Below, one piece after another: positions 17,139 to 25,999 of a DNA stretch of 64,000 nucleotides. Under the pieces are notes generated by a model. The model was not told where the DNA came from. It ran no database searches and saw nothing but the letters and a program-made list of their open reading frames with translations. Origin of the DNA: Desulfosoma sp. (lineage in GTDB: Bacteria; Desulfobacterota; Syntrophobacteria; Syntrophobacterales; DSM-9756); contig JBBFKY010000013.1 in the NCBI GenBank assembly GCA_037481875.1, positions 24,888 through 88,887 of the forward strand, in the 5' to 3' direction. Made by a program: the position numbers and the translations under genes. Position 1 is the first letter of the stretch, and the number at the start of each line of letters is the position of its first letter.

Positions 17139-18228
17139 GGCTTGAACCTTTTCGAGCAGCTTCCGGCCACAATGGCAGCTGAAAGGATTCTCGAACGGTA
17201 CCGTCACGGGAAAGTGCCGAAGAAGCTTCTACAGGGGGCGACTCATTACGATAGCCTCGATAAAAATATCTGCCATAAAGCGACTGATAAGCCGTCCATG
17301 CCGATTCGGGATCCTCATTCTTGGACAAAATATCGTCCAGGCTGTTCATGCGAGCGTCCAGATCATCGGCAAGGTGCAAAGCCAAAGCTTCTCGAGTCAT
17401 GGGCTTCTGAACAGCGCCGTATTCCGTTTCCCCATGATGGCTTAGAATCAAATGCTTCAGAAGCATACCGGTTTCGGGAGGAAAATCCTTGCACAAAGCC
17501 AGTTTGCTGTTGAGGATTTCCACTCCCAAAACCATATGACCTACCAATCGCCCTTCGTCCGAATAGTCGATTACCAGGTCATAAGTGTATTCTTGAACTT
17601 TGCCGATGTCGTGAAGAAAGGCTCCCATGAGCAGCAGTTCTCGGTCCAAGGACGTATACTGATCGGCGATGACCGTCGTCAGGCGCATGACCCCTACGGT
17701 GTGTTCCAGAAGACCGCCGAGATAAGCGTGATGGACGGATTTGGCTCCCGGAGCTTTTCGAAAACGTTGCATGAGGGTTTTGTCTGAGCACAAAAACTTG
17801 GCCAGGGTTCGTAGCGGCTTTTGGGTCAGCTTTTGAAGCATGCCTTGAAGCTCATTCCACAATTGGTTTATGTCCCTGGGGCACACGGGAAGAAAATCCC
17901 CTGGATTCACCTTTGCCATGGGCACCGGCTCAAAACTATGCACATGAATCTGGATTTCATCGCGAAACAGTTCACTGCGCCCTTGAACTTGAAACACCTT
18001 GTGCCCGGCCATAGCTTGGGACGCTTCCTCGGCGTTTTCCCATAGCCGAGCCGTGAGGCTCCCGGTTTTATCCCGAAGCTTCAGCGTGAGAAAAGGCTTG
18101 CCGTTTTTGGTGGTGCGCAGTTGTTTTTCGTCCACCACAAAAACGCCGGTCACCTCTTGGTTCGGCCCAATATCGGAAATACGGTGCATTATCGAATCTT
18201 TCTTGGAACGAGAAGCTTCATCGTTCAT
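17125..18228 (-). CDS. YhaM-like 3'-5' exoribonuclease, OB-fold plus HD domain
   Basis: 367 residues. An N-terminal OB-fold (about 15-110; GKPFLTLKLRDKTGSLTARLWE) is followed by an HD domain. The latter has HHAYLGGLLEHTVGVMRL, the metal-binding AFLHDIGKVQEY, GRLVGHMVLG and KHLILSHHGETEYGAV. This architecture is that of the YhaM/CBF1 family of Mn-dependent 3'-5' exoribonucleases. It is the first gene of the minus-strand operon that includes tmk, holB, ricT and metG, so it probably shares their expression. The precise RNA substrate is unknown. Confidence 0.82.
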   Translation of the reverse strand: MNDEASRSKKDSIMHRISDIGPNQEVTGVFVVDEKQLRTTKNGKPFLTLKLRDKTGSLTARLWENAEEASQAMAGHKVFQVQGRSELFRDEIQIHVHSFEPVPMAKVNPGDFLPVCPRDINQLWNELQGMLQKLTQKPLRTLAKFLCSDKTLMQRFRKAPGAKSVHHAYLGGLLEHTVGVMRLTTVIADQYTSLDRELLLMGAFLHDIGKVQEYTYDLVIDYSDEGRLVGHMVLGVEILNSKLALCKDFPPETGMLLKHLILSHHGETEYGAVQKPMTREALALHLADDLDARMNSLDDILSKNEDPESAWTAYQSLYGRYFYRGYRNESPPVEASSALSRDGTVRESFQLPLWPEAARKGSSHEDA

Positions 18229-18297
18229 AAACCTGCTGCCTTTTTGTGCGGAGGATGTCTATTGAGCCTGAAAGACGATGGGAACCCGGGTTTTTTC

Positions 18298-18470
18298 CTA
18301 GGAGAGTGGGCGTTCCGCCCGCATGATGAGCGGGCCGAAGGTCTGCACTCCCAAGAAAAGGATCACCATCCTTTATTGCTGGAGCAGCCCCTAGAGGCTC
18401 CCCGAGAACCGGCAAGAGCAAGGTCTCTTGCCGGTTTAAAGTAGGGGAGAAGGCGGCGCCTCGCCCCTAC
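18298..18470. repeat. Dispersed repeat, family 2, with internal hairpin
   Basis: This holds GGGCGTTCCGCCCGC near 18307, GCGGGCCGAAGG near 18328, CAAGAAAAG, and at the right end GGCGGCGCCTCGCCCC. The same ordered blocks recur at 57745-57853, with parts near 21540 and 63477. Inside lies a perfect stem CCGGCAAGAG (18409-18418) with CTCTTGCCGG (18425-18434), extendable by two A-T pairs and followed by TTTAAA. It fills the gap between the divergent YhaM-like and DUF4126 genes (18229-18706), where nothing else is seen. Confidence 0.7.
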
Positions 18471-18706
18471 AAGCGTGAAACCATGTCTTTTTCTGAAAGA
18501 GCCGGTCTCCGGCCCGCCTTGTGTTCCGACGGGACACCCTCGCTGCCAGGGAAAGATTCGTTCCAGGACTGGATCCCAGCAACGTCCAAAAGATACTACA
18601 GGAACAGCATGTTTTTTCAAAGGTGTTGTCATCACCTCGAGGATCATCACTTGTCAGAGAAGCCTAAAGGCCCTAGGATGACCCGAAAACCAAGAGGGAG
18701 AGGACC

Positions 18707-19681
18707 GTGGAAGCCATCGCTCAACTAGGATCGCTTTTGGGGCTTTCTTTTATTTGTGGGATCAATCTTTATGCCACGGTGGCGGTGGTGGGCCTCTGCC
18801 TCAAGCACGGACTTGTCCACGGCCTGCCTTCGGAACTGTCTGTATTGGCCGACGATGCGGTTATCTTTGTGGCTCTCCTTCTTTATTTCGTGGAATTTGT
18901 TATAGACAAGATTCCGGGTATGGACACCCTATGGGATACACTGCACACCATCATCCGTCCTTTAGGTGGAGCGTTGCTGGCTGTTCTGCAAGTGGGCGAA
19001 GGTTCACAGGCTTTGGAAGTCATCGCTTTTATGATTGGTGCGAGCCTGGCTTCAGTAGCTCATATGACCAAGGCTGGCACTCGACTTTTGGTGCAGGTGA
19101 GCCCGGAACCCTTTTCCAACATGGTGATCAGCCTCGGTGAAGATCTTTTGACCATCGGCTATGCTTACTTATCTTTGGCCTATCCACGATTGACCTTTTT
19201 TTTGACCGTTGTTCTGGTGGCGGGAGTCCTTTTGGTGCTTCCCCTCTTGTTTCGAGCTGTTTTGATGGCTGTGCGGGGTCTGGGTCATCGTCTCGGATCG
19301 GTTTTGGGTATGGTCTCCTTGAGCTATGGACCGAGAAAACTTCCGCCTTGGGTCCAGATGGCTTTTGAAGGAGTCCGCGAAGACGGTGAAGAGATTCTTT
19401 GGGCGGGAAAAGCTTATGCCTTGCGGCTTCCAGGAGTGCCCCGCTATGCGTCCATGCATCTTGTGCTTTCGAATAAAGCGGCCACCTTTTTCTACCGAAA
19501 ATTTTTCCGAGAACGGCATCTGAGGCTGCTCAGGGAAAATGGGACTCGAACCAGCCTGGCTTTAGGAAAACTTTTCGGTGTCTACCTCTTTCTTTCCGCC
19601 GGAAACTCCTGGACCATGGCCGTGTACCGATCCCTTGTCGAGACTCTTCCTTCCCAATGGTGGAACGCCAAAAACCCATAG
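18707..19681 (+). CDS. DUF4126 family integral membrane protein
   Basis: 324 residues from a GTG start behind GAGGGAGAGGA. The N-terminal ~200 residues match the DUF4126 pattern: several hydrophobic helices with GLSFICGINLYATVAVVGL, EFVIDKIPGMDTLWD and GASLASVAHMTKAGTRLLVQVSPEPFSN. A soluble C-terminal part (about 215-324) is extra. The family's function is unknown. Two large GTPases follow at once (21 bp, then 244 bp), suggesting membrane-linked work for the group. The start gives the expected first membrane helix. Confidence 0.8.
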   Translation: MEAIAQLGSLLGLSFICGINLYATVAVVGLCLKHGLVHGLPSELSVLADDAVIFVALLLYFVEFVIDKIPGMDTLWDTLHTIIRPLGGALLAVLQVGEGSQALEVIAFMIGASLASVAHMTKAGTRLLVQVSPEPFSNMVISLGEDLLTIGYAYLSLAYPRLTFFLTVVLVAGVLLVLPLLFRAVLMAVRGLGHRLGSVLGMVSLSYGPRKLPPWVQMAFEGVREDGEEILWAGKAYALRLPGVPRYASMHLVLSNKAATFFYRKFFRERHLRLLRENGTRTSLALGKLFGVYLFLSAGNSWTMAVYRSLVETLPSQWWNAKNP

Positions 19682-19702
19682 AACTTAAGACCTTCTAAAG
19701 AC

Positions 19703-21409
19703 ATGGTGCCAAACGACGGTTCGCCGACTTTTCCTACTGAATCCCTAAGGGTACCAGGATTTACCGAGGAAGGCCTTCGACTTTTCGAAGAAGTGCAAAG
19801 TGTGGTTCGTGAAAAGAACCTTCTGGCCTACAAGGAAAAGACGCCTCTTTTATGGGTTTTTTTCTTGGGAGGCACAGGAACCGGCAAGTCCACGGTTTTT
19901 GACGCCGTGTGTGGTGCAGCCGTGAGCGCCGTGGGAGCGGAAAGGCCCAAAACGGCGGGAGCCATCGGTTTTGTGCATGCGCAAGCGGTCTTTGAGCCCG
20001 GCTTTCCCTTTCCGGAATTTCGTTTCATCAAGCATCCTCTGGATCCGTCCCATGGCTTGTCTCCTTTACTCGGGGAACCGGGTGTGATTCATCTCTGGGT
20101 TCATGATCTTCTGGAATGGGCTTCTGTGATCTTGGTGGACACACCCGATGTGGACAGTGTGGAGGTGGCCAACCGAAAACTGGTGGAAACCTTGTGGCGC
20201 TTGGCGGATCTGGTGGTGTTTGTGACGAGTCAAGAAAAGTACGCCGACGAGGTGCCGTCGAAGTTTTTAAAGAAGATCGTGGAAGAAGGCACGGACGTTC
20301 TGGTGGTGTGCAACAAGTTAGGGGGAGAATTTCAGGAGACGGACATTCGCGAAATTTTGGAAAAGGAAACACGGATTCCTGAAGGAGCTCTGTGGCTTCT
20401 GCCTTTTATGGCCACCAATCCTCTTCAGGGTTTGCCGCGGGATCCGGCATTTCTAGCTTTTTCCAGGACTCTCAAGAACAAGCTGGAGCAAGAGGAAGCC
20501 ACCCGAAGGCGCGCCTCTTGGATATCCATGAGGAAGAAGTCCCTGAAGCATCGTATGGAAAAGGTTTTGGACGGTATCTCCGCAGAGCTGCATCAGGCGC
20601 ACCGATGGAAAGAGCAGCTTCGGCGTTATGGCGAAGAGGCCGTGGCTCAGATCATCGAAGATCAGCACAGCCGTTTTTCTTCCGAAACCCGATCCTATCT
20701 GCAGGCGGAAATTCGCGATTTGTTTTCCCGCTACGATCTTTTGGCGGGTCCGAGGCGCTGGTTGTCCCGATGGGTTACGGCACCTTTGCGCCTTTTGGGG
20801 CTCAAGTCTTCCGAACCGACCCCCGATCGTGGCGAAGCTCTGCAAAGGATCAAGAACCGTATTCACTTGGGGGGTATTCAGGCCGCTATTCAACGTTATG
20901 GACGAAAGGTGCTGGAAGAGACAGTGCCGGACCGGCCCGAAAGCCCCATTCATCAGGCCGTGACAAAGCCTGGGGTACTCATGACGCCCGAAGAAGTGGC
21001 TGAACATGTCTATCGGGAACAGGAACTTCTTATTCAGTGGTTGGAAAAGGTCTTTCTGGATCTGGCTCGAGACATTCCCAAGGGGAAAAAGTGGGGTATT
21101 TATTCCACTTCGGTCCTTTGGGGACTCTTGATTCTCAGTCTGGAAGTGGCGGTGGGCGGAGGGTTGTCGGTCGTGGATGCCGTCGTGGATGCCGCCATCG
21201 CTCCGTTTGTCACCAAAGGGGCCGTGGAACTCTTCGCTTACACGGAAATTCAAAAAATCGCACGGCAGCTCTCCGAAAAATACCGGGCCAGCCTTGTTTC
21301 CGTGGTCGAAGCGCAAAAGCGCCGTTTTGAAGCATGCTTGGAACCTCTGATGCCTTCCGCGGAAGCCGTGGAAACATGGCGTCGTTGGACCCATGACATT
21401 CGAGTGTAG
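19703..21409 (+). CDS. Large GTPase, dynamin/YfjP-like P-loop protein
   Basis: 568 residues. G1 GGTGTGKST is at 56-64, a Thr/Lys-rich switch region follows (ERPKTAGAIGF), G3 is DTPD in VILVDTPDVDSVE, and G4 is NKLG. Behind the G domain is a long helical region rich in Arg/Glu/Gln and two hydrophobic stretches near the C-terminus (WGIYSTSVLWGLLILSLEVAV, GLSVVDAVVDAAIAPF). This arrangement resembles bacterial dynamin-like or membrane-anchored GTPases. It has a paralogous neighbour downstream. Specific role unknown. Confidence 0.75.
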   Translation: MVPNDGSPTFPTESLRVPGFTEEGLRLFEEVQSVVREKNLLAYKEKTPLLWVFFLGGTGTGKSTVFDAVCGAAVSAVGAERPKTAGAIGFVHAQAVFEPGFPFPEFRFIKHPLDPSHGLSPLLGEPGVIHLWVHDLLEWASVILVDTPDVDSVEVANRKLVETLWRLADLVVFVTSQEKYADEVPSKFLKKIVEEGTDVLVVCNKLGGEFQETDIREILEKETRIPEGALWLLPFMATNPLQGLPRDPAFLAFSRTLKNKLEQEEATRRRASWISMRKKSLKHRMEKVLDGISAELHQAHRWKEQLRRYGEEAVAQIIEDQHSRFSSETRSYLQAEIRDLFSRYDLLAGPRRWLSRWVTAPLRLLGLKSSEPTPDRGEALQRIKNRIHLGGIQAAIQRYGRKVLEETVPDRPESPIHQAVTKPGVLMTPEEVAEHVYREQELLIQWLEKVFLDLARDIPKGKKWGIYSTSVLWGLLILSLEVAVGGGLSVVDAVVDAAIAPFVTKGAVELFAYTEIQKIARQLSEKYRASLVSVVEAQKRRFEACLEPLMPSAEAVETWRRWTHDIRV

Positions 21410-21653
21410 GAAGATGACACTGTGTGGATTAAGGAGCATGTCCCGTAACGGTCGCCCCCATCGGAGCGCGGGTGAGCCGGCGGCGCACATGGCGGGTTAG
21501 ACTCCCGGCCTTTCAAAAAACAGCCCAATTCCCCTTTCTAGGGGCGAGGCGCCGGCTAATCCCTGCTTCGAAACGGTATAAGAGATCTTGGGATTGCGAG
21601 TTCCCGTTCATGCGCCTGAAGCGAAAAGGATACTGAAGACTCAAGGAAGCCGT

Positions 21654-23390
21654 ATGCTTGAGAAGAGACAGACTTTTTCCAATCTTGAAGATCTTTGGGG
21701 TCATCTCCATGATGTGCATGCCCTGCTGACTTCGGGATCCTTTCTGCCCATCAAGGATGAAGATCGTCGGGTTCTGCAAAAGCGACTTCAGAAGATAGAG
21801 CACAAGCTGCATCAGCTTGAAGATCGATCGCTCCTCATTGGGCTTGTGGGCGGCACAGGGGTCGGCAAATCCACCTTGATGAACGTTCTGGCCCAAGAAC
21901 CCATCGCTTCCGTAAGTCACCGAAGGCCGCATACGGACCGAGTCTTGCTTTATCGGCATGTTCACTGTGTGGTGCCCGGAACCCTTAAGTCCCTAGACGG
22001 CATCATGACTGAAGTGGTCCACGAAGCCGAAGCCGCCAGGCACATGATTATGGCCGACCTTCCTGATTTCGACAGCCTAGTTCAAGAGCACCGACAACGG
22101 GTTTTGGCGTTCATGGAACACTTAGACCTGGTGTTGTGGGTGACAACGCCGGAAAAATACGCCGACGGCCGCTTTTACGAAATGCTTCGGGAAGCACCCA
22201 AATCTCGAGAAAACTTCGCCTTTGTTCTTAACAAAGCGGACCTTCTGTTTTCCGAATCGGACGCAGCCGCCTTTTCCGAAGATCTTCTCAAGGTGGTTCG
22301 TTCCTTTGAGCGGCTCGTGCGGGAAAGTGGAGTCAAGGATCCAGTCCTTTATGTCATTTCCGCTGGAGAAGTTTTGCAGGGATCACCTCTTTCGCCCTGG
22401 AATCAGTTTCCTTTTTTGCGCCGCTGGGTGTTTAGGGAGCGGAACGCCAAAGAAATTCGGGCTATTAAAGAAGCCAATCTGGATGCTGAATTCCAAGCCT
22501 TGATCCTTGCCCTTCGTGAAGGAATGGAGCAGCTGGAGCGGGCCGTGCAGGCCTTGAACCTTCTTGAAAGTAGTGTTTTGGAGTCCGGGAGTCTTCAAGA
22601 GGCGGCTTCGGTGGTGCAAGGGGTCTTGAGTGATCTTCCTTTGGTGCATAACCTTTCCCAAAGCCTGCAGAATGCCGGTGATCTCAGCGGCGCTGCCGCT
22701 CTGTTGGCCTGGGTGCATCGCCTAGGAGATAAGGAGCCCGACGCGTCGCATGCTGCCGTCCTTTTGACGCGTGAAGTGACCTCGGCTCTTGAAAAACGTT
22801 TTCAGGAACATCTGGTCGCGATGCGGGACCAAAGCGTTATTTGGGCTCGACGAGAAGGATTGGCGGAACCTCTTCGAGGGGAACTTCTGGAAAGGCTGCA
22901 TGAATCCTTGGATCGGATTTCCATCGCGAAAGAAGTTCGAGAAGCCGTCACCTTTGCTATTATTCAGGCCCAGAAACAAGGCGTAGCTTTCATGCGTCGT
23001 CGCCAAAGGCTGTGGAGCTTTATGATCACAACCTTGTTCCTGCTTGCCCTAGGAGGACAGGAAGCTTGGCGGGTCGCTTTGGCCGATCCGGGCATGACGT
23101 CCTCAGTGGCCCTGGTGGCCGCCATGGTGGAAAAGCTTTTCAGCGGCCAGGGTCTGGCGGCTTTGGGTTCATGGGCTTTTCTACAGCTGGTGGTGGGAGC
23201 TCGATTTTATCGAGAATACAAGAAATCCTTGCAGCAGCGCAGCGAAGCGATTATAGACACGCTGCAATCGGCTCTGGAGCAGGTGTTTCGCCAAGCCATG
23301 GAACAACACCTTGAGGTGATCCGCCGGTGCCGAGAAGAAATGAAAGAAAGGCTTGCCGTCATGGGCCGCTTGGGCAAGAGTGCTTCTTAG
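21654..23390 (+). CDS. Second large GTPase, membrane-anchored
   Basis: 578 residues. G1 GGTGVGKST (66-74), G3 DLPDFDS, G4 NKAD. The helical C-terminal half ends with two hydrophobic segments (LWSFMITTLFLLALGG and SWAFLQLVVGARFY). It shares with the preceding GTPase the order of motifs and the EKYADGRFYEML-like block after G3 (EKYADEVPSKFL in the first), so the pair probably arose by duplication. The ATG at 21654 has CAAGGAAG upstream; a TTG reading from 21588 is less likely. Function unknown; membrane remodelling or stress tolerance are guesses. Confidence 0.75.
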   Translation: MLEKRQTFSNLEDLWGHLHDVHALLTSGSFLPIKDEDRRVLQKRLQKIEHKLHQLEDRSLLIGLVGGTGVGKSTLMNVLAQEPIASVSHRRPHTDRVLLYRHVHCVVPGTLKSLDGIMTEVVHEAEAARHMIMADLPDFDSLVQEHRQRVLAFMEHLDLVLWVTTPEKYADGRFYEMLREAPKSRENFAFVLNKADLLFSESDAAAFSEDLLKVVRSFERLVRESGVKDPVLYVISAGEVLQGSPLSPWNQFPFLRRWVFRERNAKEIRAIKEANLDAEFQALILALREGMEQLERAVQALNLLESSVLESGSLQEAASVVQGVLSDLPLVHNLSQSLQNAGDLSGAAALLAWVHRLGDKEPDASHAAVLLTREVTSALEKRFQEHLVAMRDQSVIWARREGLAEPLRGELLERLHESLDRISIAKEVREAVTFAIIQAQKQGVAFMRRRQRLWSFMITTLFLLALGGQEAWRVALADPGMTSSVALVAAMVEKLFSGQGLAALGSWAFLQLVVGARFYREYKKSLQQRSEAIIDTLQSALEQVFRQAMEQHLEVIRRCREEMKERLAVMGRLGKSAS

Positions 23391-23502
23391 AAGGCTGTTC
23401 CACAGCCAGGGCGGCTGATGGTTTTCCTGGGGACGCGGAGCTCCAGGAAACAGGCGGGAAATGTGAGGGCGTGCGGGTCACGATTTTTTTGAGGACGGAT
23501 CT

Positions 23503-23718
23503 ATGTCTTTACCGCTGAAGATTCTCGTTTTGGCGACTCTTTTCGTGCTTCCCATGGTTCCTACTTTTTGGGCCATTCAAGAGATTCCCAGGCGTCAGTT
23601 TCGCAGCCGAAGGCGCAAGATGGTCTGGTTTGCCGTGGTGGCCACGGTGCCGTGCCTCGGAGCGATCCTCTATTGGGCTTTGGAAAGACGCCATACGACA
23701 CCGATCATGGCTGCGTAA
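23503..23718 (+). CDS. Small two-helix membrane protein, PLDc_N-like
   Basis: 71 residues: hydrophobic helix 1 (about 5-25), a basic loop RRQFRSRRRKMVW, then helix 2 (VVATVPCLGAILYWAL). The pattern with the basic loop and W before helix 2 is that of the PLDc_N domain found alone or at the N-terminus of cardiolipin synthases. It precedes the PpiD-type gene by 17 bp and is probably co-transcribed with it. The ribosome site GAGGAC is acceptable. Confidence 0.65.
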   Translation: MSLPLKILVLATLFVLPMVPTFWAIQEIPRRQFRSRRRKMVWFAVVATVPCLGAILYWALERRHTTPIMAA

Positions 23719-23735
23719 AGGAGGATATACAGCTC

Positions 23736-25622
23736 ATGCTCACCGTTTTTCGTGAACATGCCGGCAGTTGGATCATCAAAGTCGCCCTTTTTGCCATCAT
23801 CGTGGTTTTTATCTTTTGGGGCGGGTATTCGTATAAGTCCATGAAGGCCAGCCGTTTGGCGCGGGTTGGGGATGTTTATGTGACCTATGCCGACTACGAA
23901 AAGGCTTATGATCATCTATTGGACATGTATCGGCGCCAGTTCGGCAACCAGATCACTCAGGAACTGCTGGAACGTCTCAATCTGAAACAACAGGCCCTGA
24001 ATCTGCTCATTGACCGAATCCTGATCACCCAAGCGGCCCATGTTTTGGGCTTGCATGCCGGACCGGAAGACATTCAAGCGGAGGTTCTGTCCATTCCCGC
24101 TTTTCAGGTGGATGGACGGTTTGACAGGCAAAGGTATTTGTCGATTTTGCAGCATAACCGGCTCACCCCTCAGGTGTTTGAACAACAACTGGCTCAGGAT
24201 CTGACCCTAAGGCGTGTGGAAGCCTTCGTCAAAGGCCAAGCCATGGTCAGTGACGTGGAAGTGGAGGCGGACCTACAGTATCGATTCAGCAAAATTCAGG
24301 TGGCTTACGCTCAGTTCGATCCCAAAAACTTTTTGGATAAGGTGACCGTGGATGAGGCTCAGATGACAGCCTTTTTTGAAAAAAACGCCGACCGCTACAA
24401 GGAGCCGGAAAAAAGGGTTTTGGTCTATGTGCCTTTTGTTTTGGATGAAGAACTGGGCGGCTTGGCCGTGACGGAAGACGAAATCCGCACCTATTACGAG
24501 GATCATCGCGAAAAGTTCCATCAGCAACACCAGGTCAAGGCTCGCCATATTCTTTTTCGCCTCAGCGAAGGAGCTAGCGAAGATGAAGTGAAAAAGACGG
24601 AAAGTGCCGCTCGAGCTGTTCTTGAAAAGGCGCGCAAAGGTGAAGATTTCGCCGCCTTGGCCAAGGCCCATTCCCAGGACGGGTCGGCCCAAGATGGAGG
24701 GGATCTGGGTTGGTTTAGCAAAGATCAAATGATTCCCGCCTTCGCTGAAGTAGCGTTTGCCATGAAACCTGGGGAAGTGAGTGATCTGGTGCGTACACCT
24801 TACGGGTTCCATATCATCAAAGTGGAAGACGTTCGTCCTGAAGAGACGGTGCCTTTAGAAAAAGCCAAACCCCAGATTGAACTGAATCTCAAGCGGGAAA
24901 AAGCTCGAGATATCGCCTATGATAAGGCTCGAGCCTTCGCCGATGCGGCCTATGCCGACGGCGATGTGGCCAAAGCCGCGCAGCGCCTTAACCGCGCTGT
25001 GGAAGCTCCCGAGAAAGCTTTTGCCGCCGGGGATTTGCTTCCCAAACTGGGGCAGGCTCCACAGGTCATAAAGGGTTTGTTCAGTCTTGGGGAAGGAGAT
25101 GTTTCCGACGTGCTGGAATGGACCAACGGGTTTGTGGTGGGGCAGGTCAAGGCCATTCAACCGCCGCAGGTTCCTCCTTTGGAGCAGGTGAAAAGCCTTG
25201 TGGAACAAGACCTCAGGATGGAAAGGGCTCGAGAAGAAGCGGAAAAGGCGGCCAAGGCTTTCTTGGAAAAAGCGCGTTCCGTGGGAACTTTGGACAAAGT
25301 GAGCCAAGATGTTGCCGTTCAGGTAACCCAATGGTTTTCACGCACGGAACCGGACGATAAGTTGCGGCTCTGGGGAGAAGCCGCCGAAGCGGTGTTTCAA
25401 TTGCAAAAACCTGGCGATATGCTTCAAAATCCCTTGTCTCACCAAGGAACTTTTCTCATTTGCCAACTTCTCGGCCGACAGAATCCGAACCCGGAAACGC
25501 TGGAAAAGGAACGGGAAAGTGCGCGAGCGCGCCTTACCCAAATCAAGCAGAACCAGCTTTGGCAGGCTTGGCTTGCCAAACAGCGTGCCATCGCCAAGGT
25601 GGAAATTCTTCATGAACTGTAG
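23736..25622 (+). CDS. PpiD/SurA-type peptidyl-prolyl cis-trans isomerase, membrane anchored
   Basis: 628 residues, close to PpiD length. A single N-terminal membrane helix (about 13-29, IIKVALFAIIVVFIFWGGY) anchors the protein facing the periplasm. A SurA_N-like helical domain follows (about 35-200). A parvulin domain at about 265-365 contains ARHILFRLSEG, GGDLGWFSKDQMIPAFAEVAF and TPYGFHIIKV. The C-terminal half is a helical domain as in PpiD. The ATG at 23736 follows AAAGGAGG. It is likely to help exported proteins leave the Sec translocon and fold. Confidence 0.87.
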   Translation: MLTVFREHAGSWIIKVALFAIIVVFIFWGGYSYKSMKASRLARVGDVYVTYADYEKAYDHLLDMYRRQFGNQITQELLERLNLKQQALNLLIDRILITQAAHVLGLHAGPEDIQAEVLSIPAFQVDGRFDRQRYLSILQHNRLTPQVFEQQLAQDLTLRRVEAFVKGQAMVSDVEVEADLQYRFSKIQVAYAQFDPKNFLDKVTVDEAQMTAFFEKNADRYKEPEKRVLVYVPFVLDEELGGLAVTEDEIRTYYEDHREKFHQQHQVKARHILFRLSEGASEDEVKKTESAARAVLEKARKGEDFAALAKAHSQDGSAQDGGDLGWFSKDQMIPAFAEVAFAMKPGEVSDLVRTPYGFHIIKVEDVRPEETVPLEKAKPQIELNLKREKARDIAYDKARAFADAAYADGDVAKAAQRLNRAVEAPEKAFAAGDLLPKLGQAPQVIKGLFSLGEGDVSDVLEWTNGFVVGQVKAIQPPQVPPLEQVKSLVEQDLRMERAREEAEKAAKAFLEKARSVGTLDKVSQDVAVQVTQWFSRTEPDDKLRLWGEAAEAVFQLQKPGDMLQNPLSHQGTFLICQLLGRQNPNPETLEKERESARARLTQIKQNQLWQAWLAKQRAIAKVEILHEL

Positions 25623-25684
25623 TCGCCACATCCAATTCACGGGCGCTTTGAAAATGGAAACCTTCCTCCCGGTCCTCAACGACC

Positions 25685-25770
25685 TGTAGGGGCAAATCCA
25701 AGGATCCGCCAAAACTCGCCACGAGGGCGCGTGGTCGCGGGGCGCACACGTCGGTGCGCCCCTACGGATT
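25685..25770. repeat. Family 1 palindromic repeat
   Basis: A GTAGGGGCAAATCC half-element at 25686 is followed by the perfect 9-bp palindrome GGGGCGCAC (25739-25747), six bases, GTGCGCCCC (25754-25762). The downstream TACGGATTCGTGT matches the copy near 29560. It lies between converging genes (gap 25623-25999), and no gene is seen in that gap. Confidence 0.75.
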
Positions 25771-25999
25771 CGTGTCCTATCGCATTATCTCACAGCATCA
25801 GCCGGCAGGTTTGGTGTTGTGCTGTTTGCATAGAAATGTTTTGCCCAGGATGAAGACAGTGACTCATCCCCTTTTTTGCGGGTCCATGAGCCAAGCGCAT
25901 GGCCTTTTCCATGGTTTCGGCATTGTCCGTGGGGAAGCTTCATAGCGTGTTTCCCCCCTTGAGAGCGTCCCCGGTGTTTTAGGTGATAACTCGCCGATT

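Noticed and set aside
23423-23450. TTTCCTGG / CCAGGAAA hairpin after the second GTPase as a terminator
   Set aside because: There is a perfect 8-bp stem but no T-run on either side; it could be chance.
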